Part shown: in pieces, positions 8,293 through 15,472 of the stretch
How positions within the stretch are numbered: the first letter of the stretch is position 1
How the letters are laid out: each line of letters starts with the position of its first letter
From: Clostridiaceae bacterium
GTDB lineage: Bacteria > Bacillota > Clostridia > Saccharofermentanales > DTU023
Assembly (NCBI GenBank): GCA_012511735.1
Contig: JAAZFK010000195.1
Coordinates: forward strand, 1-22,575
Direction of reading: 5' to 3'
Length of the DNA stretch: 22,575 bases
The notes under the pieces: generated by a model
The model's input: the letters and a program-made list of their open reading frames with translations, nothing else
Databases searched by the model: none
Told to the model about the DNA's origin: nothing
Program-made: the position numbers and the translations under genes

Positions 8293-10166
8293 GACATGCT
8301 TCCTCCCGGGCAGACACCGGTCATGTAGACCTGACAACCGCAGGCGGAGCAGAGATCATAGCAGGAGGGGGTTGTCTCACCCCGGGTCGCCTTGTCCCAC
8401 TCTTCCCTCAGGAAGTTCCGGTTGACACCCACATCCATATGATCCCAGGGGAAGTGCTCGTCGGGGGATCGTTCCCGCCTGTAAAAGCCTGCCCCGCCCG
8501 GAATCTGCTCCAGGGCCTTTTGCCATAGCTCCGGTTTGAAATGCTCATGCCAGGCATCCAGATAAGCGCCGGCCTGCCAGGCCTGGAGGATCACCGGCGC
8601 CAAACGCCTGTCCCCCCTGGAAAGCACCCCCTCGAGCTCAGAACTCGAAAAATCGTTCCAGCGCAAGGACACCCTCCGATCCCTCAAGCCGGCCGCCAGC
8701 TGTTCCTGCTTGGCCGCCATCTCCTCCCGGTTGATCTGCCGCGCCCACTGGAAGGGCGTGAAAGGTTTGGGAATGAAATAGGAGGTGCTGACGGTGACGT
8801 TGAGCCGTTTGGATCTCTGCTCCCTGGGCAAGTCGTCCCAGACCGCGATCAATTTGCGGACCAGGGTCACGATCCCCTCCACATCCTCATCCGTCTCAGT
8901 GGGCAGTCCAAGCATGAAGTAGAGTTTCAGCCGGTCCCATCCATTGAGGAAGGCGGTCCGTGCCGCGCGGATCATGTCATCTTCGCTGATGTTTTTGTTG
9001 ATTACGTCGCGCAGTCGCTGTGTCCCCGCCTCGGGGGCAAAGGTCAGGCCTGCCCGTCTGGTTTTGGCTATTTCGCGGGCCAGGTCGAAATCGAAGGCGT
9101 CGAGCCTGAGGGAGGGCAATGACAGGTTAATGTGACGGGGCCCGGTCAAAGGCAGAAGTGACCGGACCAGACCCTCCAGATCGGAATAGTCCGTGGTGGA
9201 CAGGGACAGGAGTCCCATTTCCTCATAGCCGGTGTTGTCGATCAGCTGTTTCGCGGTTTCAAACAGAAGACCCCGGTCACGCTCCCTCAGCGGCCGGTAG
9301 GTGAAACCCGCCTGGCAGAAGCGGCAGCCCCTGGCGCAACCCCGCAGAATTTCCATGACCATACGGTCGTGCACCACCTCGATGTTGGGGATAATGGGTT
9401 GATTGGGCATGACCGCCTGGTTCAGGTCGGCGATCAGCCTTTTTTCGACCTTGTCAGCGGCGTCGGGATGGACACTCCTGATCCCTTCAACTCTGCCGTC
9501 CGGCTCATAATCCACTTGGTAGAAGGAAGGCACGTAAACGCCGGGCAGGCGTGCGGCGGAAGCCAGAAAAGCCTGTCGGTCCAGCCCCTGTCTCTTCTTT
9601 TCCTTAACCAGCCCGATGAGTTGGGGCAGGGCTTCCTCCCCTTCACCCAGCAGGATCAGATCCAGAAAGGGCGCCATGGGTTCAAGGTTACAGGCAATCG
9701 GTCCCCCGGCGATGACCAGGGGGTCTTTTTCACTTCTTTCAGAGTTGAAAAGAGGAATACCACCCATGTGAAGCATGTCCAGGACACTGGTGTAAGCCAA
9801 TTCGTAGTGGAGGGAGACACCGACCAGATCAAAGTCCGCAAGCGGTGTTCCCGTCTCAAGGGACGTCAGGGGCAGGCCATTCTCCTTCAGATAATCCCGC
9901 ATGTCGAAGTCAGGAGCGAAACAGCGTTCGCAAAAGGTATCCTGGTCGCCGTTGAGCAGGGCATAAAGTATCTGTATGGCCAGGTTGGACATGCCAATCT
10001 CATAGAGGTCGGGGAAACAAAGGGCGGCGTGCACCTTGCGATCGCGGTCAGAGCCGAAGAATGAGGCGCTCTTGTCAACGGCATTCAATTCCCCGCCCGT
10101 GTACCGCGCAGGTTTGTTGACGCCCCGGAGCATGGCGCGGTATTCCGGCTGGTCAAAGCGATTCAT
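8289..10166 (-). CDS. Radical SAM protein, TIGR03960-type, with N-terminal B12-binding-like region
   Basis: A 625-residue radical SAM protein. The N-terminal region (about 45-215) includes FPDLYEIGMSNLAIQILY and an AGGPIACNLEPMAPFLD segment, resembling the B12-binding-like part of this family. The radical SAM core follows, with the cluster motif CARGCRFC (Cys277, Cys281, Cys284) that should hold a [4Fe-4S] cluster and S-adenosylmethionine. Later blocks include FAPEAGTQRLRDVINKN and KLYFMLGLPTETDEDV. A C-terminal cysteine group, CYDLCSACGC and then GVC, suggests an additional metal or cluster site. Family function is unknown. It starts inside the pgi stop codon (ATGA) and ends inside the start codon of the DUF2344 gene (ATGA), so the three are probably translated in a coupled series. 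Only a weak GGA precedes the start, consistent with coupling. Confidence 0.92.
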   Translation of the reverse strand: MNRFDQPEYRAMLRGVNKPARYTGGELNAVDKSASFFGSDRDRKVHAALCFPDLYEIGMSNLAIQILYALLNGDQDTFCERCFAPDFDMRDYLKENGLPLTSLETGTPLADFDLVGVSLHYELAYTSVLDMLHMGGIPLFNSERSEKDPLVIAGGPIACNLEPMAPFLDLILLGEGEEALPQLIGLVKEKKRQGLDRQAFLASAARLPGVYVPSFYQVDYEPDGRVEGIRSVHPDAADKVEKRLIADLNQAVMPNQPIIPNIEVVHDRMVMEILRGCARGCRFCQAGFTYRPLRERDRGLLFETAKQLIDNTGYEEMGLLSLSTTDYSDLEGLVRSLLPLTGPRHINLSLPSLRLDAFDFDLAREIAKTRRAGLTFAPEAGTQRLRDVINKNISEDDMIRAARTAFLNGWDRLKLYFMLGLPTETDEDVEGIVTLVRKLIAVWDDLPREQRSKRLNVTVSTSYFIPKPFTPFQWARQINREEMAAKQEQLAAGLRDRRVSLRWNDFSSSELEGVLSRGDRRLAPVILQAWQAGAYLDAWHEHFKPELWQKALEQIPGGAGFYRRERSPDEHFPWDHMDVGVNRNFLREEWDKATRGETTPSCYDLCSACGCQVYMTGVCPGGSMS

Positions 10167-11500
10167 GATTCCAACTGTTGGCGAAGCGCCTCGTAGCCCG
10201 GCTTGCCCAAAAGGGCGAACATATTTCGCTTATAGGCTTCCACACCCGGTTGATCAAAGGGATTGACACCATTCATCAGGGCGGAAAGAGCGCAGGCGCG
10301 CTCGAAGAAATAAATCAGCCGGCCCAGGCAGCGCGCGGATCGTTCCGTCAGCAGGATCTCCATGTTGGGAACCCCTCCCTCCGTATGGGCCAGAGCTGTT
10401 GCCTCCGCGGCGCGGCTATTCACCAGCGACACACTGGTCCCCGCCAGATATTCGAGTTCATCGGCCTGGTCGGGATCGGAGGGAAGGATCAGATCCCTGT
10501 TCGGTTTATCAAAGCGGACGACCGTCTCAAAGAAAAGTCGGGGGCCTTCCTGAATCAGCTGACCCATGGAATGGAGATCCGTCGTATAGTCCAGGCCGAG
10601 CGGGATCAGACCACGGCCATCCTTGCCCTCGCTCTCGCCGAAGAGCTGTTTCCACCACTCGGTCATGTAACGCATGGAGGGCTCGTAAGCGGCCAGCATT
10701 TCAGCCAGGTAGCCTTTGCGGTTGAGCAGGATCCGGTTCACCGCATAGCGGTCACAGGGCGGCAGACCTTCCGCCGGACTTGTCAGGCAACGGGCGCGCT
10801 CCTCCCGTGCCCCCTCCAGCAGGGATTGGATATCCAGGCCAGCCACTGCGATGGGAAGCAGACCGACAGGTGTCAGTACCGAATAGCGGCCCCCGATGTC
10901 ATCGGCGATCTCGAAGGAGGTCAAGCCCAGGTCGTCCGCCACCTGCCGCAAGGCACCCTGCTCCCGGTCAGTCGTGATGAAGATCCGGTCCGCCAGTTGA
11001 TCATCGCCCAGATGCCCCAGGATCTGCTGGCGCAAAACCCGAAAGGCAATGGCGGGTTCGGTGGTCCGGCCCGACTTGGAAATCACATTGATTGCCACCC
11101 GCTTGTCCCTGGTCACTTCAATCAGGTCCCGCAGGTAGTCTGCACTGAGCTGATGGCCGGCAAAGAGGACGGGAAGTCCGGGACGCTGATCGGCCGGCAG
11201 AAAAGCTGAAAAATGATGGGACAAGGCTTCGATCACGGCCCGCGCTCCCAGATAGGAGCCGCCGATCCCGATCACGATCAAGAGGTCAAAATCCCGGCGG
11301 ATCCGGTCGGCGCTGGCCTGAATGACCCTGATCTGTTCCGGATCCATGGTTTCCGGCAGGTCAATCCAGCCGGTGTAGTCGGAGCCGGGACCGGTCCTCT
11401 GGTCCAACATATCGCGCGCGACCCGTAATTGGGCTTCCATCTGATCACGCTCATGCGCAGCGATAAAGGGAGCGGTCAGTTTGTCATCATAAATCAACAT
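10163..11500 (-). CDS. pgi: Glucose-6-phosphate isomerase, Bacillus type
   Basis: Cytoplasmic enzyme interconverting glucose 6-phosphate and fructose 6-phosphate. At 445 residues it matches the shorter Bacillus-type Pgi. SIS-fold motifs are GIGGSYLGAR at 78-87, SKSGRTTEPA at 141-150, the conserved TTDLHSMGQLIQEG segment with the catalytic glutamate, AHTEGGVPN, and PFDQPGVEAYK near the C-terminus carrying the ring-opening lysine. The phosphate loop normally reads SKSGTTTEP; Arg145 replaces a threonine. By alignment with animal Pgi, the phosphate-contacting Ser and second Thr and the following Glu remain, so activity is expected. The ATG at 11500 lies 3 bases after the NfeD-like stop codon, with AAGGA 10 bases upstream, and the stop overlaps the start of the radical SAM gene. 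With fba about 8 kb downstream, two glycolytic genes sit in the same directional run. Confidence 0.96.
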   Translation of the reverse strand: MLIYDDKLTAPFIAAHERDQMEAQLRVARDMLDQRTGPGSDYTGWIDLPETMDPEQIRVIQASADRIRRDFDLLIVIGIGGSYLGARAVIEALSHHFSAFLPADQRPGLPVLFAGHQLSADYLRDLIEVTRDKRVAINVISKSGRTTEPAIAFRVLRQQILGHLGDDQLADRIFITTDREQGALRQVADDLGLTSFEIADDIGGRYSVLTPVGLLPIAVAGLDIQSLLEGAREERARCLTSPAEGLPPCDRYAVNRILLNRKGYLAEMLAAYEPSMRYMTEWWKQLFGESEGKDGRGLIPLGLDYTTDLHSMGQLIQEGPRLFFETVVRFDKPNRDLILPSDPDQADELEYLAGTSVSLVNSRAAEATALAHTEGGVPNMEILLTERSARCLGRLIYFFERACALSALMNGVNPFDQPGVEAYKRNMFALLGKPGYEALRQQLES

Positions 11501-11503
11501 CTT

Positions 11504-11866
11504 CTATCTTTCCTTTTCAATGGGTCTTACCAGGTAACCTTCCGAGTCACCGCCCGTCACCCGCACAACGCGGCCGCGGGAGATCAACTGGTCCGATACA
11601 GCGGGAAAGGTCTGGCTTTCCCGGTCGCTTTTCAATTTCGCCGGATCAGGGTCAAGGGGCCGGATCTGGCCGACGCGGCCGGCGCGGAGATCCGAGACCA
11701 CCAGGGCGCGTTGCCCGACCAGCTTGCCGTGCTGCCGGTTCATGGAGGCGACGGTCCTCTTCTCGGTAAACTGGCGGAGCAGGGTCAGTGAGGCCGCTAG
11801 CAGGCCCAAAAGGACCAGCAGCTGGAAGGAAAGTCCCAAAAGTCTTGCCAGCTCGGTTGGGGTCAC
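11504..11866 (-). CDS. Short NfeD-like membrane protein
   Basis: A 120-residue protein with one hydrophobic segment (about 10-30, LGLSFQLLVLLGLLAASLTLL) followed by a small soluble domain. Residues 48-117 (KLVGQRALVVSDL, GRVGQIRP, LISRGRVVRVTGGDSEGYLVRPI) resemble the C-terminal OB-fold of NfeD-family proteins. NfeD proteins usually work with SPFH (stomatin/flotillin) proteins or carry a serine protease domain; neither is present here or adjacent. The start is GTG at 11866 with GAGGAGG immediately upstream. The nearby ATG is out of frame. It lies 10 bases after the DUF975 gene and 3 bases before pgi. The family assignment rests on the motif pattern only, so a different OB-fold membrane protein is possible. 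Confidence 0.65.
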   Translation of the reverse strand: MTPTELARLLGLSFQLLVLLGLLAASLTLLRQFTEKRTVASMNRQHGKLVGQRALVVSDLRAGRVGQIRPLDPDPAKLKSDRESQTFPAVSDQLISRGRVVRVTGGDSEGYLVRPIEKER

Positions 11867-11876
11867 CGCATCCTCC

Positions 11877-12872
11877 TCAACTCATCCGCACATAGCCGAG
11901 TTCTTCCATCCGGATCAGATCCAGGCTGGCTGCCCGGTCGCGTAAATGCTTGTAGGCTTCCGCCCAGGTCATAAAATAATAGGGTGCGAAGAGGTGCAGG
12001 GTGACCCAGGGAAAACAAATGCAAAGCAGACAGAGCAGGATCCAGCCCAAAAAGGACAGATCCAGAAGGAACATCCTGCCGATCTGGCCCTTGGTCATGG
12101 CCCTTGACAGCTTCAGCACCCGCCTGGCCCCCAGGGAGGGGTTGTCAGCCAGCAGATAGGGAACCAGCCGGTAGCTGTATCGTTTCCTGACCATGACCAC
12201 CGTCATGACGAGGGAGAGTCCCATTGTCAGGTAGAGCATGGGCAGGCCAAAGACAAAAAGTGGCAGCCTGTATTGCTTGGCCAGACGGAGGACCAGACCC
12301 TCCGTCAAGGCCGCCCGGTTGAAGAGGGCGTGAAAGAGCACAAGCTGGAAGGGCAGGATCCCCAGGATCAGGATCAGCCCCGGAATCAGAGTCCACACCA
12401 GAAGCCAGACCGAAGTCCAGAGCATGCCTCCGACTGTTTTCCCGTAATCACCTTTGCGGAAAAGTGAGAACATCATGGAAAAAGGTGGAGCCATACCGTG
12501 GTGGGAAGCCCGGAGATACCAGCGTTCCCGCCCAACGGCGATCACATTGCCCACCAGGATTTTGTAAAGGGTGGTCGCGGCCACAGTCAGGACAAGACCC
12601 AGCAGGGCGAAACGCCAGCCCAGGCTGAGCTGGACGGCATAAGAACCCAGCCACTCAAGCAGCTCCTCATAAGACAGGACGGTCCCCCCGATTCCCGACA
12701 GACCGTCCAGGAAAGGCAGGCTGACAGCAGGCAAATACCAGTTGCTGGCAAATGAAAGCAACAGGGACGCGGCGCCGGCGATCAGGGAGGTGACAACAGC
12801 GACGCCCAGGGCGTCGCCGTATTTACCGGACAGATAGCTGCGGGCATCAAGCTTGAGTTTTGCTCTCTTCAT
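11877..12872 (-). CDS. DUF975 family integral membrane protein
   Basis: A 331-residue polytopic membrane protein. The family signature is clear near the C-terminus: RKRYSYRLVPYLLADNPSLGARRVLKLSRAMTKGQIGRMFLLDLSFLGWILL. About six hydrophobic segments are visible, near residues 23-42, 88-112, 145-172, 176-190, 205-232 and 278-305, with a basic N-terminus (MKRAKLKLDARSYL) that matches the family's usual start. DUF975 has no established function. The reading frame is open upstream to 13043, but that would overlap the Clp ATPase gene by about 200 bases. The ATG at 12872 gives the family N-terminus, has GGAGG 12 bases upstream (12885-12889), and overlaps the Clp gene's last 26 bases, suggesting coupled translation. 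A membrane role linked to the upstream Clp ATPase is possible but only inferred from position. Confidence 0.88.
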   Translation of the reverse strand: MKRAKLKLDARSYLSGKYGDALGVAVVTSLIAGAASLLLSFASNWYLPAVSLPFLDGLSGIGGTVLSYEELLEWLGSYAVQLSLGWRFALLGLVLTVAATTLYKILVGNVIAVGRERWYLRASHHGMAPPFSMMFSLFRKGDYGKTVGGMLWTSVWLLVWTLIPGLILILGILPFQLVLFHALFNRAALTEGLVLRLAKQYRLPLFVFGLPMLYLTMGLSLVMTVVMVRKRYSYRLVPYLLADNPSLGARRVLKLSRAMTKGQIGRMFLLDLSFLGWILLCLLCICFPWVTLHLFAPYYFMTWAEAYKHLRDRAASLDLIRMEELGYVRMS

Positions 12873-15405
12873 GGACTGTCTCTTCCTCCGTCTCATCGGT
12901 CCCGCACTCAAGGCGTTCACCGCCCATCCACCTGAACAAATAACAGCCGCTTCCGTCGATGGCAACCCCATCTTTTTTATCACGGGGCTCACTGCCTTCG
13001 GGCGCCAGATCGACGACCACCCGCGTCGCAGAAGCGATTTCACGGGTCAGCCAGAGATCGGCCAGCGTGTCCTCAATCCTTCGCTGAATGGTCCTGCGAA
13101 GTGGCCTGGCCCCGAACTTGGGATCGTAGCCCTCGCTGGCCAGCGCCTCACGAGCCGCTGCCTCGACAACCAATTCAATCCCACGTTGTTCGAGTGTTTT
13201 TTCGGGTTCTTTGAGCATCAGATCAACGATCTCCCTGATCTCGCCCTTGGAGAGCTCATGGAAGATGACCACTTCATCAATACGATTGAGAAATTCAGGC
13301 CGGAATAGTTCCTTGAGGACCGTGTCGACACGATCTTCCATGGCCTGATGGCCCCTGGCGCCAAAGCCCATTCCATGCGACTTGAGCGTGGTGCCGGCGT
13401 TGGAGGTCATGACAATAATGGTATTTTCGAAATTGACGACGCGTCCGTGACTGTCAGTCAGCCTGCCGTCGTCAAGGATTTGAAGCAACATGTTGTAGAC
13501 GTCAGCATGGGCTTTTTCGATTTCATCGAACAGAACTACGCTGTAAGGCTTGCGGCGGATTTTCTCGGTCAGCTGCCCGCCATCGTCGTAGCCGACATAG
13601 CCCGGCGGGGAACCAATCAGCTTGCTGACGGTGTGGGGTTCCATGAATTCCGACATGTCAAGCCTGACCAGATTGTCCTCAGAGTCAAACATGGTCTCAG
13701 CCAGGCTTTTGACCAGCTCGGTCTTGCCGACCCCGGTCGGCCCGACGAAGAGGAAGGAGGCCGGCTTGCGTTTGGGCGCGAAGCCCGCCCGTGTCCGCCT
13801 GACTGCCCGGGCCAGTGCATTGATCGCTTCGTCCTGCCCCACCACCCGGCGGTGGAGTCTTTCCTCCAGATTCAGGAGGCGGTCGGATTCCGACTGGGTC
13901 AGTTTCTGCACAGGGATGCCAGTCCACATCTCCACCACGCCCGCGATATTCTGTTCTGTTATCTCAACCGGTTGGCAGTTTTGTTCAACTCCCTCGATTT
14001 CGCTTTCGAGCCTGATCAACTCCGAACGCATGTCCTGGAGGATTTCATAATGGCGGAGCGCGTCGTCCGATTCAGACTGCTCGGAGACCTCGGCTTCCTT
14101 TTCCTCGCAGAGATCAACCAGCTCATCGCGCCGGTCACCCAGATGCTTGAGCAGGGTCAGGCATTCCGAGTCCAGATTCTGTCTGGATCCCGCCTCGTCA
14201 ATCAGGTCAATGGCCTTGTCGGGCTGATACCGGTCCATGATGTAGCGGTTGGAGAGCCGGACCGCGGCCTCCAGTACGGGAACCGGGAAAATCACATGGT
14301 GGTGCTTCTCGTAATAATCTTTCACTCCCATGAGAATCTGCAGGGTCAGGTACTCGTCGGGCTCGTCGATCATGACTTTCTGGAACCTGCGTTCCAGCGC
14401 GGAGTCCTTCTCGATAAAGCGGCGGTACTCATCCAGCGTGGTTGAGCCGATCACCCTGATTTCACCTCTGGCCAGGGCCGGTTTCAGGATATTGGCGGCG
14501 TTCATGGCGCCCTCCGCGTCTCCCGCGCCCATGATGTTGTGCAGCTCATCGATGACCAGGATGACGTTGCCGGACCTTCTGGCGTCATCGACCACGCCCT
14601 TCATCCGGCTTTCGAACTGGCCGCGGAACTGGGTCCCCGCCACCATGGCGGTCATATCCAGCAAAAACAACTCCTGATCCAACAGTTTGGCAGGCACCCT
14701 GCCCTCAGCGATCCGGACGGCCAGGCCTTCTGCGATGGCTGTTTTGCCTACGCCGGCCTCCCCGATCAGGGCGGGATTATTCTTGGACCGTCTGTTCAGA
14801 ATCTGGATGGTCCGGGCCAGCTCCTCTTCACGTCCGATGATCCGGTCGATTCTCCCGGCCGCGGCCTCCGAAGTCAGGTTAATGGCGAATTGTTCCAGGA
14901 ATTTGCGTTTGCGTTCTTTCTTGTCCCGGGTATTTTTGCGGCCGGGCCTGGAACGGCGATAGCCTGACAATTCATCGGGCTCACCAATGCTGGCCGGCAT
15001 CAATTCCCCGATGGAGGCATGTGGCCGCAGGGTAGGTGGCTTTTGCCCCGGTTTTTCCGCTTCCTCTTCTTCCTCCTCACTGTCTGCCTGCTTGGGGAAA
15101 AGCCCTTCCCCAAACGGCAGGCCGGAAAGTGAAGACAAGTCCGTCAGATCGGACGACAGGAGACCCTTGAGCAGGTCTTCCGGATTTTTCGCGGAAATTC
15201 CCGCCAGAACCTCATTCATGCGCGCGGTAATTTCGTCGATGTTGTCCTCGGAAATCCCGGCGCGGGAAAAGAGCTGGTCCAGCCCCGGCAGGTCCGACTC
15301 AAAGGCACACTTGAGACAGATCCCGTCCATGCGGGCCTCGCCGTCTTCATAGCGGGTCGTGAAGATGGCCGCTTCATTCTTATTACAAATTGAACATTTA
15401 CTCAT
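12847..15405 (-). CDS. clpE: ClpE/ClpC-type AAA+ ATPase with N-terminal zinc finger
   Basis: An 852-residue Hsp100 unfoldase, likely the ATPase partner of ClpP. An N-terminal zinc finger (Cys4, Cys7, Cys30, Cys33) replaces the Clp N-domain repeats, as in ClpE. A low-complexity acidic linker follows (about 85-165). AAA domain 1 has Walker A GEAGVGKT at 215-222 and Walker B VILVIDE at 281-287. A UVR-like coiled middle region lies at about 422-475. AAA domain 2 has Walker A GPTGVGKT at 555-562 and VVLFDE at 623-628. GMGFG at 678-682 lies where the ClpP-binding loop is expected. There is no ctsR, mcsA or mcsB next to it and no recognisable CtsR or HrcA site upstream. It has a good promoter in the 63-base gap after uvrA, but its own Shine-Dalgarno sequence is poor. 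The DUF975 gene overlaps its 3' end. The symbol is by architecture; a ClpC-like name is equally defensible. Confidence 0.9.
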   Translation of the reverse strand: MSKCSICNKNEAAIFTTRYEDGEARMDGICLKCAFESDLPGLDQLFSRAGISEDNIDEITARMNEVLAGISAKNPEDLLKGLLSSDLTDLSSLSGLPFGEGLFPKQADSEEEEEEAEKPGQKPPTLRPHASIGELMPASIGEPDELSGYRRSRPGRKNTRDKKERKRKFLEQFAINLTSEAAAGRIDRIIGREEELARTIQILNRRSKNNPALIGEAGVGKTAIAEGLAVRIAEGRVPAKLLDQELFLLDMTAMVAGTQFRGQFESRMKGVVDDARRSGNVILVIDELHNIMGAGDAEGAMNAANILKPALARGEIRVIGSTTLDEYRRFIEKDSALERRFQKVMIDEPDEYLTLQILMGVKDYYEKHHHVIFPVPVLEAAVRLSNRYIMDRYQPDKAIDLIDEAGSRQNLDSECLTLLKHLGDRRDELVDLCEEKEAEVSEQSESDDALRHYEILQDMRSELIRLESEIEGVEQNCQPVEITEQNIAGVVEMWTGIPVQKLTQSESDRLLNLEERLHRRVVGQDEAINALARAVRRTRAGFAPKRKPASFLFVGPTGVGKTELVKSLAETMFDSEDNLVRLDMSEFMEPHTVSKLIGSPPGYVGYDDGGQLTEKIRRKPYSVVLFDEIEKAHADVYNMLLQILDDGRLTDSHGRVVNFENTIIVMTSNAGTTLKSHGMGFGARGHQAMEDRVDTVLKELFRPEFLNRIDEVVIFHELSKGEIREIVDLMLKEPEKTLEQRGIELVVEAAAREALASEGYDPKFGARPLRRTIQRRIEDTLADLWLTREIASATRVVVDLAPEGSEPRDKKDGVAIDGSGCYLFRWMGGERLECGTDETEEETVHEESKTQA

Positions 15406-15411
15406 CTTTAT

Positions 15412-15426
15412 CTATTTCCCAATCAT
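15412..15426 (-). other. Possible 4-codon upstream reading frame before the Clp ATPase
   Basis: The minus strand reads ATG ATT GGG AAA TAG, with GGGGAG about 9 bases before its ATG. Its stop codon is 6 bases before the Clp ATPase ATG, which itself has no good Shine-Dalgarno sequence. Reinitiation from this mini-frame is possible, but a frame this short can arise by chance. Confidence 0.25.
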
Positions 15427-15442
15427 GCCCCTCTTCTCCCCT

Positions 15443-15472
15443 ATCATAAGGGATCAGGCCTGTCCTTCTCAA
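15443..15472 (-). promoter_or_regulatory. Promoter of the clpE-like gene
   Basis: TTGAGA (15467-15472, five of six) and TATGAT (15443-15448, five of six) are spaced 18 bases apart on the minus strand. The -35 overlaps the uvrA stop codon. The predicted start is near 15436, giving a leader of about 30 bases. No CIRCE or CtsR-type operator is seen around it. Confidence 0.6.

Noticed and set aside
10178..11209. A 343-codon plus-strand frame opposite pgi
   Set aside because: Antisense shadow of a well-conserved enzyme gene.
12873..13043. A longer DUF975 protein starting at 13043
   Set aside because: The extra residues come from the out-of-frame reading of the Clp gene, do not match the family N-terminus and lack a ribosome site.
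13348..14445. A 365-codon plus-strand frame opposite the Clp ATPase
   Set aside because: Antisense shadow; its composition mirrors AAA+ motifs on the other strand.
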